Origin: CAZLAJ01 sp964644605 | GTDB lineage: Bacteria; Patescibacteriota; Microgenomatia; UBA1406; GWC2-37-13 | DNA: 14,997 nt | Assembly: GCA_964644605.1 (NCBI GenBank) | Contig: CAZXWS010000061.1 | Coordinates: 1 to 14,997, forward strand | Direction: 5' to 3' | Part shown: piece after piece, positions 5,665-12,867 of the stretch | Layout of the letters: the number at the start of each line of letters is the position of its first letter | How positions within the stretch are numbered: the first letter of the stretch is position 1 | Position numbers and translations under genes: made by a program | Notes under the pieces: generated by a model | Seen by the model: only the letters and a program-made list of their open reading frames with translations | The model's database searches: none | What the model was told of the DNA's origin: nothing

Positions 5665-6561
5665 ATGCTTTCTATCATAATTCCATTCCATAACGAAGAG
5701 AAGAATTTAACGCTGCTCTCAGATGAAATAGGTGAAGTGCTGAAAAAACATGAAATTGCATACGAAGTATTGCTCATAGACAATGGCTCAACGGACAGTA
5801 GTTGGGAGGAAGCACAAACTATTGCAAAAGATAGTACTCATGTCAGAGCTCTGAGGTTACGAGTTATAGGTAAAGGCAGAGCTTTATCGTATGGTGTATC
5901 ACAAGCAAAAGGAGAAATTATTGTATTCATGGATGGCGATTTACAAGATAATCCAGATGATCTTCCGAGATTTATAAAAAAAATTGAAGAAGGATATGAT
6001 TTGGTAAATGGTATCAGGACGGTCAGAAAAGATAATGAAATAATTAGGCTCTATTCCAATTTTGCCAATAAAGTACTTCGTTTTATCCTACACTCCCCAT
6101 TCACTGACATTAATTGCGGATTTAAGATCATGCGAAAAAGTGTCTTAGATGAAATATCATTATATGCAAATAATTTTAGATTCTTACCCGTCGCAGCATT
6201 TTATAAAGGATTTAAAGTCGGAGAGATTCCTGTAGATAATCGAAGCCGAAAATTTGGTACTTCTAAATATCGTGCTGGTAAATTATTTATTGGTCTAATC
6301 GATACGTTTAATGCATATTTTCTCTATCAATTTTCCGAGCGTCCATTACACTTTTTTGGCATAATTGGTGGTATATTCTTTTTAACTGGATTAGCTATTG
6401 CTTTTATACTGACAATCGAGCGAGTATTTTTTAATATGTTGCTTTATAGAAGGCCTGCCTTATTATATGGGATCGTCCTTATCATTGTTGGAATTCAAAT
6501 TATTCTAACTGGTTTCATAGGTGAGCTGATAGTCTACATTAATAAAAAAACCAATCAGTAA
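5665..6561 (+). CDS. GT2 polyprenyl-phosphate glycosyltransferase, GtrB/DPM-like with two C-terminal membrane helices
   Basis: Likely transfers a sugar from a nucleotide donor to polyprenyl phosphate at the inner face of the membrane, giving a lipid-linked donor for GT-C enzymes. The GT-A domain runs from SIIIPFHNEEKNL (residues 3-15) through LLIDNGSTDSS (37-46; the usual first aspartate pair reads DN here), GKGRALSYGVSQAKGEIIVFMDGDLQDNPDDL with the metal-binding DxD at D90/D92, and FTDINCGFKIMRKSVL (146-161), to the RSRKFGTSKY loop (193-201) typical of the family. Helices at about 229-251 and 264-291 match the two-helix tail of GtrB/ArnC-like enzymes. The 298 residues are a normal length. 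No Shine-Dalgarno precedes the ATG. The neighbouring EamA transporter is a plausible partner to flip the product. Confidence 0.88.
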   Translation: MLSIIIPFHNEEKNLTLLSDEIGEVLKKHEIAYEVLLIDNGSTDSSWEEAQTIAKDSTHVRALRLRVIGKGRALSYGVSQAKGEIIVFMDGDLQDNPDDLPRFIKKIEEGYDLVNGIRTVRKDNEIIRLYSNFANKVLRFILHSPFTDINCGFKIMRKSVLDEISLYANNFRFLPVAAFYKGFKVGEIPVDNRSRKFGTSKYRAGKLFIGLIDTFNAYFLYQFSERPLHFFGIIGGIFFLTGLAIAFILTIERVFFNMLLYRRPALLYGIVLIIVGIQIILTGFIGELIVYINKKTNQ

Positions 6562-6591
6562 TAGACTGGCTATATTGAGGTATGTTATGAT
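6562..6591 (+). promoter_or_regulatory. Extended -10 promoter of the EamA gene
   Basis: TAGACT (6562-6567), 18-nt spacer, extended -10 TGT-TATGAT (6583-6591), then 6 nt to ATG 6598. Spacing again predicts a leaderless transcript. Confidence 0.5.
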
Positions 6592-6597
6592 GTTTTA

Positions 6598-7479
6598 ATG
6601 AGTCCTATTTTAGCTTTAATTATTGCTAATATTGTGTGGGGTGCCGGTCTACCAATTTACAAAAATGCTCTCCATTCAATTTCACCATTTACACTGGCTT
6701 TTTTACGCTTTTTTTTCGCTTCATTAATTTTTCTTCCATTTGCATTAAAGTATAAAACTTCACTCATTTCCCGACGTGATTGGGTAGAAATTTCACTTGG
6801 TTCTTTTTTTGCGATATTTATAAATATCGCCTTCTTATTCTTTGGTTTGGAAAAAGCATCCAGTATATCAGGAGGTGTTTTCGCAGCGAGTCAGCAGATT
6901 TTTTTTGTACTGATATCAGTGATTTTGTTAAAAGAAACGTTGAATAAAAAAGTATTGCATGGCGTTTTAATTGCGTTATTCGGTATTAGCCTTATTATCT
7001 TTGCGCCATTATTAAAAGGTGGTGATCATGGACATACAACTACACTCCTTGGCGATTTCTTTTACTTTATATCCACGATGGGAGCGGTAATAGGGCCACT
7101 GATCTGGAAAAAACCATTGTCAAAAATAAATACAGCAGTGGTAACGTATTATAGTTTCTTTTTTTCGGCTATCCTTTTTTTCCCGTTTATGGTTTTTGAG
7201 TGGCAAAAAACACCGCTCCATCTCACAACGGCCAATTCCCTTGGTATTGTTTATGGCGTGCTTGGTTCCTCATCACTCGCCTATTTTTTATTTAATTACG
7301 GAATCTCAAAGTTGTCAACTCAAGAGGTCGGTATATATTCTTACTTAAATCCAATCGGAGCGATGATGATTGCTATTCCCCTACTACATGAATATCCAGA
7401 TATATACTTTCTTTTAGGATCAGTTTTAGTATTTTTTGGTATTTACATAAGCGAAAAACATAAGAAAAAGTTTCGGTAA
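6598..7479 (+). CDS. EamA/DMT superfamily transporter
   Basis: Inner-membrane carrier of the drug/metabolite transporter superfamily, 293 residues with about ten helices arranged as two EamA repeats (about 4-137 and 150-287), the standard length. It begins with the typical NIVWGAG (11-17), has FTLAFLRFFFASLIFLPF in helix 2, the ASSISGGVFAASQQIFFVLISVILLKETL segment closing repeat 1, and SSLAYFLFNYGISKLSTQEVGIYSYLNPIGAMMIAIPLLHEYP in repeat 2. The substrate cannot be read from sequence. Because it lies between two polyprenyl-phosphate GT2 genes, a role like the ArnE/ArnF-type flippases, moving a lipid-linked sugar across the membrane, is an attractive inference, but most EamA proteins carry small metabolites. 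The ATG lies 6 nt after an extended -10. Confidence 0.9.
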   Translation: MSPILALIIANIVWGAGLPIYKNALHSISPFTLAFLRFFFASLIFLPFALKYKTSLISRRDWVEISLGSFFAIFINIAFLFFGLEKASSISGGVFAASQQIFFVLISVILLKETLNKKVLHGVLIALFGISLIIFAPLLKGGDHGHTTTLLGDFFYFISTMGAVIGPLIWKKPLSKINTAVVTYYSFFFSAILFFPFMVFEWQKTPLHLTTANSLGIVYGVLGSSSLAYFLFNYGISKLSTQEVGIYSYLNPIGAMMIAIPLLHEYPDIYFLLGSVLVFFGIYISEKHKKKFR

Positions 7480-7507
7480 ACATATCTTCCTATAATGTTC
7501 TCCTCTA

Positions 7508-7516
7508 TGCTACAAT
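7508..7516 (+). promoter_or_regulatory. Extended -10 upstream of the second plus-strand GT2
   Basis: TGC-TACAAT (TG at 7508-7509, hexamer 7511-7516). The transcript would start near 7523, leaving a leader of about 22 nt before ATG 7545. GGAG at 7519-7522 is too far upstream to act as a ribosome binding site. Confidence 0.4.
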
Positions 7517-7544
7517 GTGGAGTTGAATTTGTACGCACTACCGT

Positions 7545-8288
7545 ATGTATAAAAAAGTATCGATAATTATTCCTTCATATAACGAATCAGCTTATATTTT
7601 GAAGACTTTGCAGCGTGTTTTAGCAGCAAATACCTTAAAGCTGCAAAAAGAAGTAATTATAGTCGATGATGGATCGACAGATGATACTAATTTAAAAGTT
7701 AAAAGTCCCTCCTTCTCCCAACAAGTCGGGATTCGGAAGGGCAAGCTAAAGTCTAAAGTTAAATATTTAAAAAAAAATAAAAATCAGGGAAAAGGTGCGG
7801 CACTGCGAGACGGATTTTTACAATCAACAGGAGATATAGTGATTGTACAGGATGCAGACCTTGAGTATGATCCTGATGATTATCCTGCTCTTTTAGAACC
7901 ATTCTTGCATGAAGGTGCGGATGTTGTATACGGCTCTCGTTTTATTTCTGATCGTCCTCATCGAGTTCTTTACTTTTGGCATTTTGCAGCTAATATATTT
8001 CTCACTACATTTTCAAATATGCTCACAAATTTAAATATTTCAGACATGGAGACTGGCTATAAAGCATTTAAGGGTGAATTAATCCGCGCTATTGCCCCAC
8101 ATTTACAGAGCAAAAGATTTGGATTTGAACCAGAAATTACTGCACGTATTGCAAAAGTAAAAGAGCTAAAAATATATGAGGTTGGTATTTCGTATCGCGG
8201 GAGAACTTATAGGGAAGGCAAAAAAATTGGCTGGCGCGACGGCATTCGTGCTTTATGGGAGATAATAAAATATAATGTGTTGGGATAA
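7545..8288 (+). CDS. GT2 glycosyltransferase, soluble DPM1-like, with a repeat-derived insert
   Basis: Cytoplasmic GT-A enzyme of the dolichol-phosphate-mannose-synthase type, likely making a polyprenyl-phosphate sugar. Motifs: SIIIPSYNESAYI (6-18), VIIVDDGSTDD (37-47), NQGKGAALRDGFLQSTGDIVIVQDADLEYDPDDY with the DxD at D103/D105, YGSRF (131 onward), SDMETGYKAFKGELI acceptor-loop motif, FGFEPEITARIAK, and the ISYRGRTYREGKKIGWRDG tail. There is no C-terminal membrane helix, as in short bacterial DPM1-like proteins. Residues about 49-72 (LKVKSPSFSQQVGIRKGKLKSKVK) interrupt the usual short link between DDGSTD and NQGKGAA; this insert is encoded by repeat-like DNA and sits on the surface loop after strand 2, so the fold should tolerate it. 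Confidence 0.88.
   Translation: MYKKVSIIIPSYNESAYILKTLQRVLAANTLKLQKEVIIVDDGSTDDTNLKVKSPSFSQQVGIRKGKLKSKVKYLKKNKNQGKGAALRDGFLQSTGDIVIVQDADLEYDPDDYPALLEPFLHEGADVVYGSRFISDRPHRVLYFWHFAANIFLTTFSNMLTNLNISDMETGYKAFKGELIRAIAPHLQSKRFGFEPEITARIAKVKELKIYEVGISYRGRTYREGKKIGWRDGIRALWEIIKYNVLG
7689..7765 (+). repeat. In-gene repeat element within the DPM1-like GT2
   Basis: AATTTAAAAGTTAAAAGTC words on the left and CTAAAGTCTAAAGTTAAA on the right flank a core (7705-7740) in which the CCC-rich left half can pair imperfectly with the GGG-rich right half. It stays in frame and has no stop. The composition matches the local intergenic repeats, not the gene. Confidence 0.55.
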
Positions 8289-8482
8289 TTTACAAATTTA
8301 CAATTTTCAGTTTTCAATCAATTCATTAATGATTCATTTTCAAACAGTCTGTCATGCTGAGTCCAGATTGGAAATTCTGGACGAAGCATCTAGCGGAGCG
8401 TATACAAGGTTCCTTTTCGCATTCGCTAAACCTGCCCGCTAGTGCCTTGCGACGGAATTTAAGGATAAATAATGACAAGCAT
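8289..8482. repeat. Convergent intergenic region with palindromic repeats
   Basis: Between convergent gene groups. It opens with TTTACAAATTTACAATTTTCAGTTTTCAATC words, then a GTCATGCTGAGTCC element: GTCCAGA/TCTGGAC hairpin around 8363-8382, followed by CGAAGCATCT, then CTAGCGG (about 8390-8396) pairing with CCGCTAG near 8437-8443. The GTCAT-x-CTG head is shared with 640-649. No gene and no classical terminator is visible, though the hairpins could serve both directions. Confidence 0.55.
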
Positions 8483-9742
8483 TTATTTTTTTCCTATACT
8501 ATAAAGAAACATTCTTATCCGATATAAAAGATTTTGATGTATTGGTATAAGAGTGAAGTTTTGAATTGTTTCGCTACCGCTAGTTAAATTTTTGATTTCA
8601 GCAGAAGTTGTGATATATTCATTATTCCCTGCAGTGATGTTTGCTTCATGAGAAACTACAGTAAGTAAATATCTTCCGTCTTTATCTGTTTTTGTACTAA
8701 GAAATCCATTACTAGTTTCAATTTTTACATCTGTAAGTATTTCTCCAAGTTGATTTACTACTGTTCCTTTTATGATTGCAGGGATAAAATAACTTTTTAC
8801 TGTCGAAAATGCAGTTTTAGGAGTATAGTCTGAATGGAGTAAAGATGTATCACCATAATATGATACCCAATAATTTATTCCGATAATTTTATCCTTATAA
8901 TTATATAAATGCATAAGGATTTTCTCTATAAATTGTGCTTGTTCTTTTTCTGTCATAGTGCCATTAATTGCAGGTAATGGAGCACCAAACTCGCCAATTA
9001 AAATCTTTGCATTAGGAAACTTATTTAAGAAGAAATTTATTCCTTTATCTAGTTCTTGTGGATCTTTAACGTAATAATCCAGAGTAATAATATTCCCTAT
9101 TTTATTTACTGTTTCAGTATCTAATATCTCATTTGCGATATCTGGATTCATAGAGAACCAATTTGTATATACCTTTTTGTGAATTTTGCTAAATGAGTCA
9201 TTCATTACCTCATACTCATCTAACATAAATTTTCGAAATCCTTTAAAGTCTTTTGTATCTAATGGATTGCCTGCACCACCATATTCGCATTCAGGACAAG
9301 CGGTAAAACTGTCACCATCTTGGAATAAATCAGCATTGGATATGATAAATGACTTTAGTGCTTGTATGTGTTCTTCTCGTGTCATATCCTTTGGTCCAAA
9401 CCATCCATGCCAACCTGAAAAGTTGCCTCGAAACCATATATGCAGGCCTTTTTTTCTTGCGGAATTTACCCATCTTTTCATCCATGGTATATAAGAAGTA
9501 TCATAGGCACCATCTATAGTAACGTAATTTGCACCCATTGCTTTTATTGAGGAAAGCTCTTTATGAATTTCTCTATCAAAGGATGCATCATTTTGTTTAT
9601 ATAATGTTAGGTCTCTAGAGGTTTTCATGGTATCTATAGACTGGATTTGCCAAGTAGTCTTGCTTGCATAAGATTTATTAAAAGGTGCTAAGAAGAAAAA
9701 GAATGTAATTAATATACTAATGTGAAGACTGTTTTTTATCAT
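8483..9742 (-). CDS. Secreted glycoside-hydrolase-like protein with CarboxypepD_reg-like domain
   Basis: Exported protein of about 419 residues. Numbering from the alternative ATG 9763: signal sequence about 13-34 (LHISILITFFFFLAPFNKSYA), then a TIM-barrel domain about 36-328 resembling cellulase-type glycosidases: MGANYVTIDGAYD, LHIWFRGNFSGWHGWFG, ACPECEYGG (E158 or E160 as candidate acid/base), ITLDYYV, ILIGEFGAP (E258 as candidate nucleophile at strand 7) and IIGINYWVSYYGD at strand 8. Residues 330-406 (IIKGTVVNQLGEILTDVKIETSNGFLSTKTDKDGRYLL) form a beta-sandwich of the carboxypeptidase-regulatory type. A basic end (RIRMFLYSIGKK) follows. ATG 9763 lies inside a TATAAT on this strand (9767-9762), so I prefer ATG 9742, which overlaps the upstream gene by 26 nt. 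It is last in the minus operon and may trim or remodel the glycan. Exact GH family not recognised. Confidence 0.78.
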   Translation of the reverse strand: MIKNSLHISILITFFFFLAPFNKSYASKTTWQIQSIDTMKTSRDLTLYKQNDASFDREIHKELSSIKAMGANYVTIDGAYDTSYIPWMKRWVNSARKKGLHIWFRGNFSGWHGWFGPKDMTREEHIQALKSFIISNADLFQDGDSFTACPECEYGGAGNPLDTKDFKGFRKFMLDEYEVMNDSFSKIHKKVYTNWFSMNPDIANEILDTETVNKIGNIITLDYYVKDPQELDKGINFFLNKFPNAKILIGEFGAPLPAINGTMTEKEQAQFIEKILMHLYNYKDKIIGINYWVSYYGDTSLLHSDYTPKTAFSTVKSYFIPAIIKGTVVNQLGEILTDVKIETSNGFLSTKTDKDGRYLLTVVSHEANITAGNNEYITTSAEIKNLTSGSETIQNFTLIPIHQNLLYRIRMFLYSIGKK

Positions 9743-11249
9743 AGACTTGATAGTCTCTATCATTATAACTTAGATAGAAGTATTGTTGCAGGATTTTCTT
9801 GCCATATAGGTTTATTCTTACTCCATCGTTTGTAGTATCTGATACTTTTAACACAACCCTATCTACATATTTCTCAGGTGAGCGTAATGCTTTTATCCAA
9901 AGATACCTATTCCCTTCATATATCACTTTATTCATCGGTATATAAGACTCAAATAAAAGCGGATCATGTGATAGAGTTGATAATAAAGTTGGACCCTTTA
10001 CAGGATGTTCTTGTATCCATTTAGCTACTGTTTTTTCAGATTTAATGTTACCTATATTTGCATCTGTAAGAATATCAAGAGGATGAGATAAGAAGAGAAA
10101 ACCTTGTACAAAAATAAGTAGTAGGACAAGTACTTTCCCGATTTTACCTCTTGAAGCAAGCATACCTAAAAAAAACGCCACTGAAGGAATAACAGCAGAG
10201 CCATAGCGAAAATTATAAGTTTGATGTGGATAAAGGTGCTTACTTAGTGCTATTGATTGTCCAATATATAGAGAGATTATATTAAATAAATAAGGTGACA
10301 AAAATAAAAAGCACAATAATAATAAAGCTAGCCAATGAGCTCGTTTCTTTATGAATAGTAATGTAAATATACTTAATACTGTTCCTATAACAAATACAAT
10401 ACCTGCATTATCTATCACTATCCATGAGTAGGTTTGAAAGGACTGTGACAGATTATGTGTTGGTGCAAATTGAGAGGCAGAAGTTGCAACTCTCTTAGTA
10501 TCCCACGATCCTGAGCCTTGTCCAAGTGCAAAGTTCAAAAAATTATGAAAGATTAATTGATTATATAAACACCATAGAAAAATACCAAATCCTCCTAAGA
10601 ATGTAAACAAAAAAAGATGTCCTTCAACGTTTTTATTTTTTAAATCTGAAATTTTGGACATTACAGCTATAACAGCAAATTCGCAAATAAATAAAAACCA
10701 GGCATCATATCTAGTAAGTGTTGCTAAAAAAATAAATAGTGAGCTGTAAATAATATCTTCATAATTACCATTTTTTAACCATTTTGAAAGATAATAAATA
10801 GAGAGTGTTGATGTGATTAATAATGGTAATTCGCTCATAGGCGCACTTTGGAGGTAAAGGAGAGATGGATTGGTAAAAATAATAGCTGATGCAAGAAAGG
10901 AAGCTACTCTATCGTGAGAGTATCTGTAAACAACTCCGTGGATAGTAATTGAAAGTAATATAAACGCTAGCATTGACGGAATTATTCCTGCTAAGCCTGA
11001 GTAATAAAATTTGTCTATCCAAATTGTTGGAAGCATTAAGATGTGAGTAAAGGGTAGCCAAATACTACCTAACTGTGCTAAACCAGGCGTTTGTGAGAAA
11101 AATACCCTTCTTGCAATATTTAAATGAGATTTTGCATCACGATAAAGAAGGCTCTTGTTATTATAAGAAAAATATATTGAGGTACTGATAGATATTACTG
11201 TTGAAACAAGTAGAATAAATAAAGGCAACTTATCCTTTTGATTTTTCAT
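9717..11249 (-). CDS. GT-C-like membrane glycosyltransferase (copy 2)
   Basis: Polytopic membrane protein, 510 residues, with a GT-C layout: first helix about 8-28, then an external loop with LLYRDAKSHLNIARRV (acidic D38 as candidate catalytic base), GLAQLGSIWLPFTHILMLP, SAPMSELPLL, LATLTRYDAWF, NQLIFHNFLNF and YNFRYG, and about eleven helices before a soluble tail (about 400-510) ending in YLSYNDRDYQVYDKK. GT-C enzymes of this kind use polyprenyl-phosphate sugars at the outer face of the membrane. It is a clear paralogue of the gene just upstream, sharing SHLNIARRV, QLG-xx-WLP, LTRY and N-x-RYG, though overall divergence is large, so the duplication is old. It starts 21 nt after the upstream gene ends and overlaps the next gene, so co-transcription is likely. 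Donor and acceptor unknown. Confidence 0.82.
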   Translation of the reverse strand: MKNQKDKLPLFILLVSTVISISTSIYFSYNNKSLLYRDAKSHLNIARRVFFSQTPGLAQLGSIWLPFTHILMLPTIWIDKFYYSGLAGIIPSMLAFILLSITIHGVVYRYSHDRVASFLASAIIFTNPSLLYLQSAPMSELPLLITSTLSIYYLSKWLKNGNYEDIIYSSLFIFLATLTRYDAWFLFICEFAVIAVMSKISDLKNKNVEGHLFLFTFLGGFGIFLWCLYNQLIFHNFLNFALGQGSGSWDTKRVATSASQFAPTHNLSQSFQTYSWIVIDNAGIVFVIGTVLSIFTLLFIKKRAHWLALLLLCFLFLSPYLFNIISLYIGQSIALSKHLYPHQTYNFRYGSAVIPSVAFFLGMLASRGKIGKVLVLLLIFVQGFLFLSHPLDILTDANIGNIKSEKTVAKWIQEHPVKGPTLLSTLSHDPLLFESYIPMNKVIYEGNRYLWIKALRSPEKYVDRVVLKVSDTTNDGVRINLYGKKILQQYFYLSYNDRDYQVYDKKQSSH

Positions 11250-11270
11250 TTTTATCTTTTAGATTATTTG

Positions 11271-12815
11271 TTATCTATCTTTTCTACGATATATAATAAC
11301 AGCACCTTTATCATAGACTTTATTATAATTTTTAAGCAGCTTTTTGTTTTTGCTTACTGCTTCTTGAATACCATCATGAATATTTACTCCGTTTCCCACG
11401 TCAGTCATTACAATCCATGAAGCGTACTTGTCCGGATTTTTTAAGGAAGCATCCCAGTACTTTTTTGCACCCTCTGTTATAAACGTTCTATTTGGCAGAC
11501 CAGAGGAGAAAATCAAAGGGTCTAAAGCTCCAGCAGGAGCTAAAATTAAGCCCGATTTGTAATTATCCTTGATGTATGCTGCGCCTTCTAATATACTTTT
11601 TCCATTATAATCAGTTCTTCCTATAAGTGCATCGCGTAGTGTAATGGGAAGGCCCATGTGGGAAAAAAACCAAAGCTGAATAAAAATTGTACAAACAAAC
11701 AATAATATTCCAAATCTTTTTAATCTATAAAATAGCAAAGGTAGAAATACAAAAGTAAAGATAGAACCGTATATACCATAACGGATGTTATACATTTTAA
11801 AAGGAAAAAGATTTGGTAACCACAAAGCTGTAGAACCAGAATTAAGCGAGATAATTTCAAATAGTATCGGACCAATTAAAGCTATAAGCACCCAATATTT
11901 ATATTTTTTAAAGTTAAGTATATAAAAAAGCAAAAAACCTAAAATTGCAAACCAAACATATAATTCTCCATTTGTAAATAGTAGCGCTTGGAAATAATAA
12001 TATGCTGCATTTACAATATTTCCCTTTGTTGGTAGCTGTCCTGATTGCTCAAGAGGGATTTGGTATGCTCGTGCTGAGAAATTACCGTGCATGAAATAGA
12101 AGGGATCATGGAAAATTAACGTGTTCCAACCAAACCAAACAAGAAAAGCCAAGATTAAAGGAAAGCCATATAGGATAGTTGTCCCTTCAACATCACCCAG
12201 ATTTTTATGTTTTCTAAATGCAATTAGAGACACTATTATTACACTAATAACTGCATAAAACCACACTTCATATCGTGTCAGTATTCCTGCAAATGCAAAG
12301 AAGCTGGATACTATTAAATATTCCCCATTATCTTCATAGATCCATTTTAGGAGGAAGAAGCTTGCTCCTAAGAGTAGCGCTACAGTAAATACTTCGGTCA
12401 TAGGAGTTGTTGCCATATAGAAAATATCAGGAGTTAATAAAAAAGCTATTGAGCCTAGTAATGCAAATAATTTTGATTTAGTAACCATATTAATAATCAA
12501 GTGAAGAAAAATTGAAGCAGTAATAAAAGACAAAACGCTTACAAACGTTCCTGCGAGACCACTATGCCATAAAAAATCTGACTGTACGAAGGGAATAAGA
12601 ACAATGTGATATAAGGGAAGCCAACTTCCACCAATCTGTACAATTCCAGGTTGAAGATTGTCTACAACCCGTCGAGCAATGTTTAAATGTGAAACACCGT
12701 CTGCGTATACTGTTATGTAGTTATTGCTATATGACCATATTGAAGCAGCTATTCCAATGATACAAGCTATTGTAATAAGCAATAAGGGTATGTATTTATT
12801 TACTGATTTTTGCAT
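11271..12815 (-). CDS. GT-C-like membrane glycosyltransferase (copy 1)
   Basis: Polytopic membrane protein with the same plan as the downstream gene: helix IPLLLITIACIIGIAASIW, loop VYADGVSHLNIARRV (acidic residue at position 39 from the chosen start), IVQIGGSWLPLYHIVLIP, TPMTEVFTV, GILTRYEVWF, NTLIFHDPFYF, YNIRYG, and a soluble C-terminal domain with DPLIFSSGLPNRTF and KNPDKYASWIV. I chose ATG 12815 because from here the N-terminus lines up with the paralogue and TAATAT (12826-12821) lies 5 nt upstream. An upstream ATG at 12902 would add a 29-residue basic extension and overlap the preceding gene by 35 nt; I think that is less likely. Likely an outer-face transferase using lipid-linked sugars (inferred from the GT-C family). 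The presence of two non-identical copies suggests different sugars or acceptors. Confidence 0.82.
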   Translation of the reverse strand: MQKSVNKYIPLLLITIACIIGIAASIWSYSNNYITVYADGVSHLNIARRVVDNLQPGIVQIGGSWLPLYHIVLIPFVQSDFLWHSGLAGTFVSVLSFITASIFLHLIINMVTKSKLFALLGSIAFLLTPDIFYMATTPMTEVFTVALLLGASFFLLKWIYEDNGEYLIVSSFFAFAGILTRYEVWFYAVISVIIVSLIAFRKHKNLGDVEGTTILYGFPLILAFLVWFGWNTLIFHDPFYFMHGNFSARAYQIPLEQSGQLPTKGNIVNAAYYYFQALLFTNGELYVWFAILGFLLFYILNFKKYKYWVLIALIGPILFEIISLNSGSTALWLPNLFPFKMYNIRYGIYGSIFTFVFLPLLFYRLKRFGILLFVCTIFIQLWFFSHMGLPITLRDALIGRTDYNGKSILEGAAYIKDNYKSGLILAPAGALDPLIFSSGLPNRTFITEGAKKYWDASLKNPDKYASWIVMTDVGNGVNIHDGIQEAVSKNKKLLKNYNKVYDKGAVIIYRRKDR

Positions 12816-12867
12816 AAGGTATATTAATATCAGCAATTTTAAAGTTTTTTTTAAAATCTGTTCAATT

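Noticed and set aside
9186..9494. 102-codon plus-strand frame opposite the glycosidase-like gene
   Set aside because: The minus-strand gene has clear motifs here, so this is an antisense shadow. The frame at 11238-11420 is rejected for the same reason.
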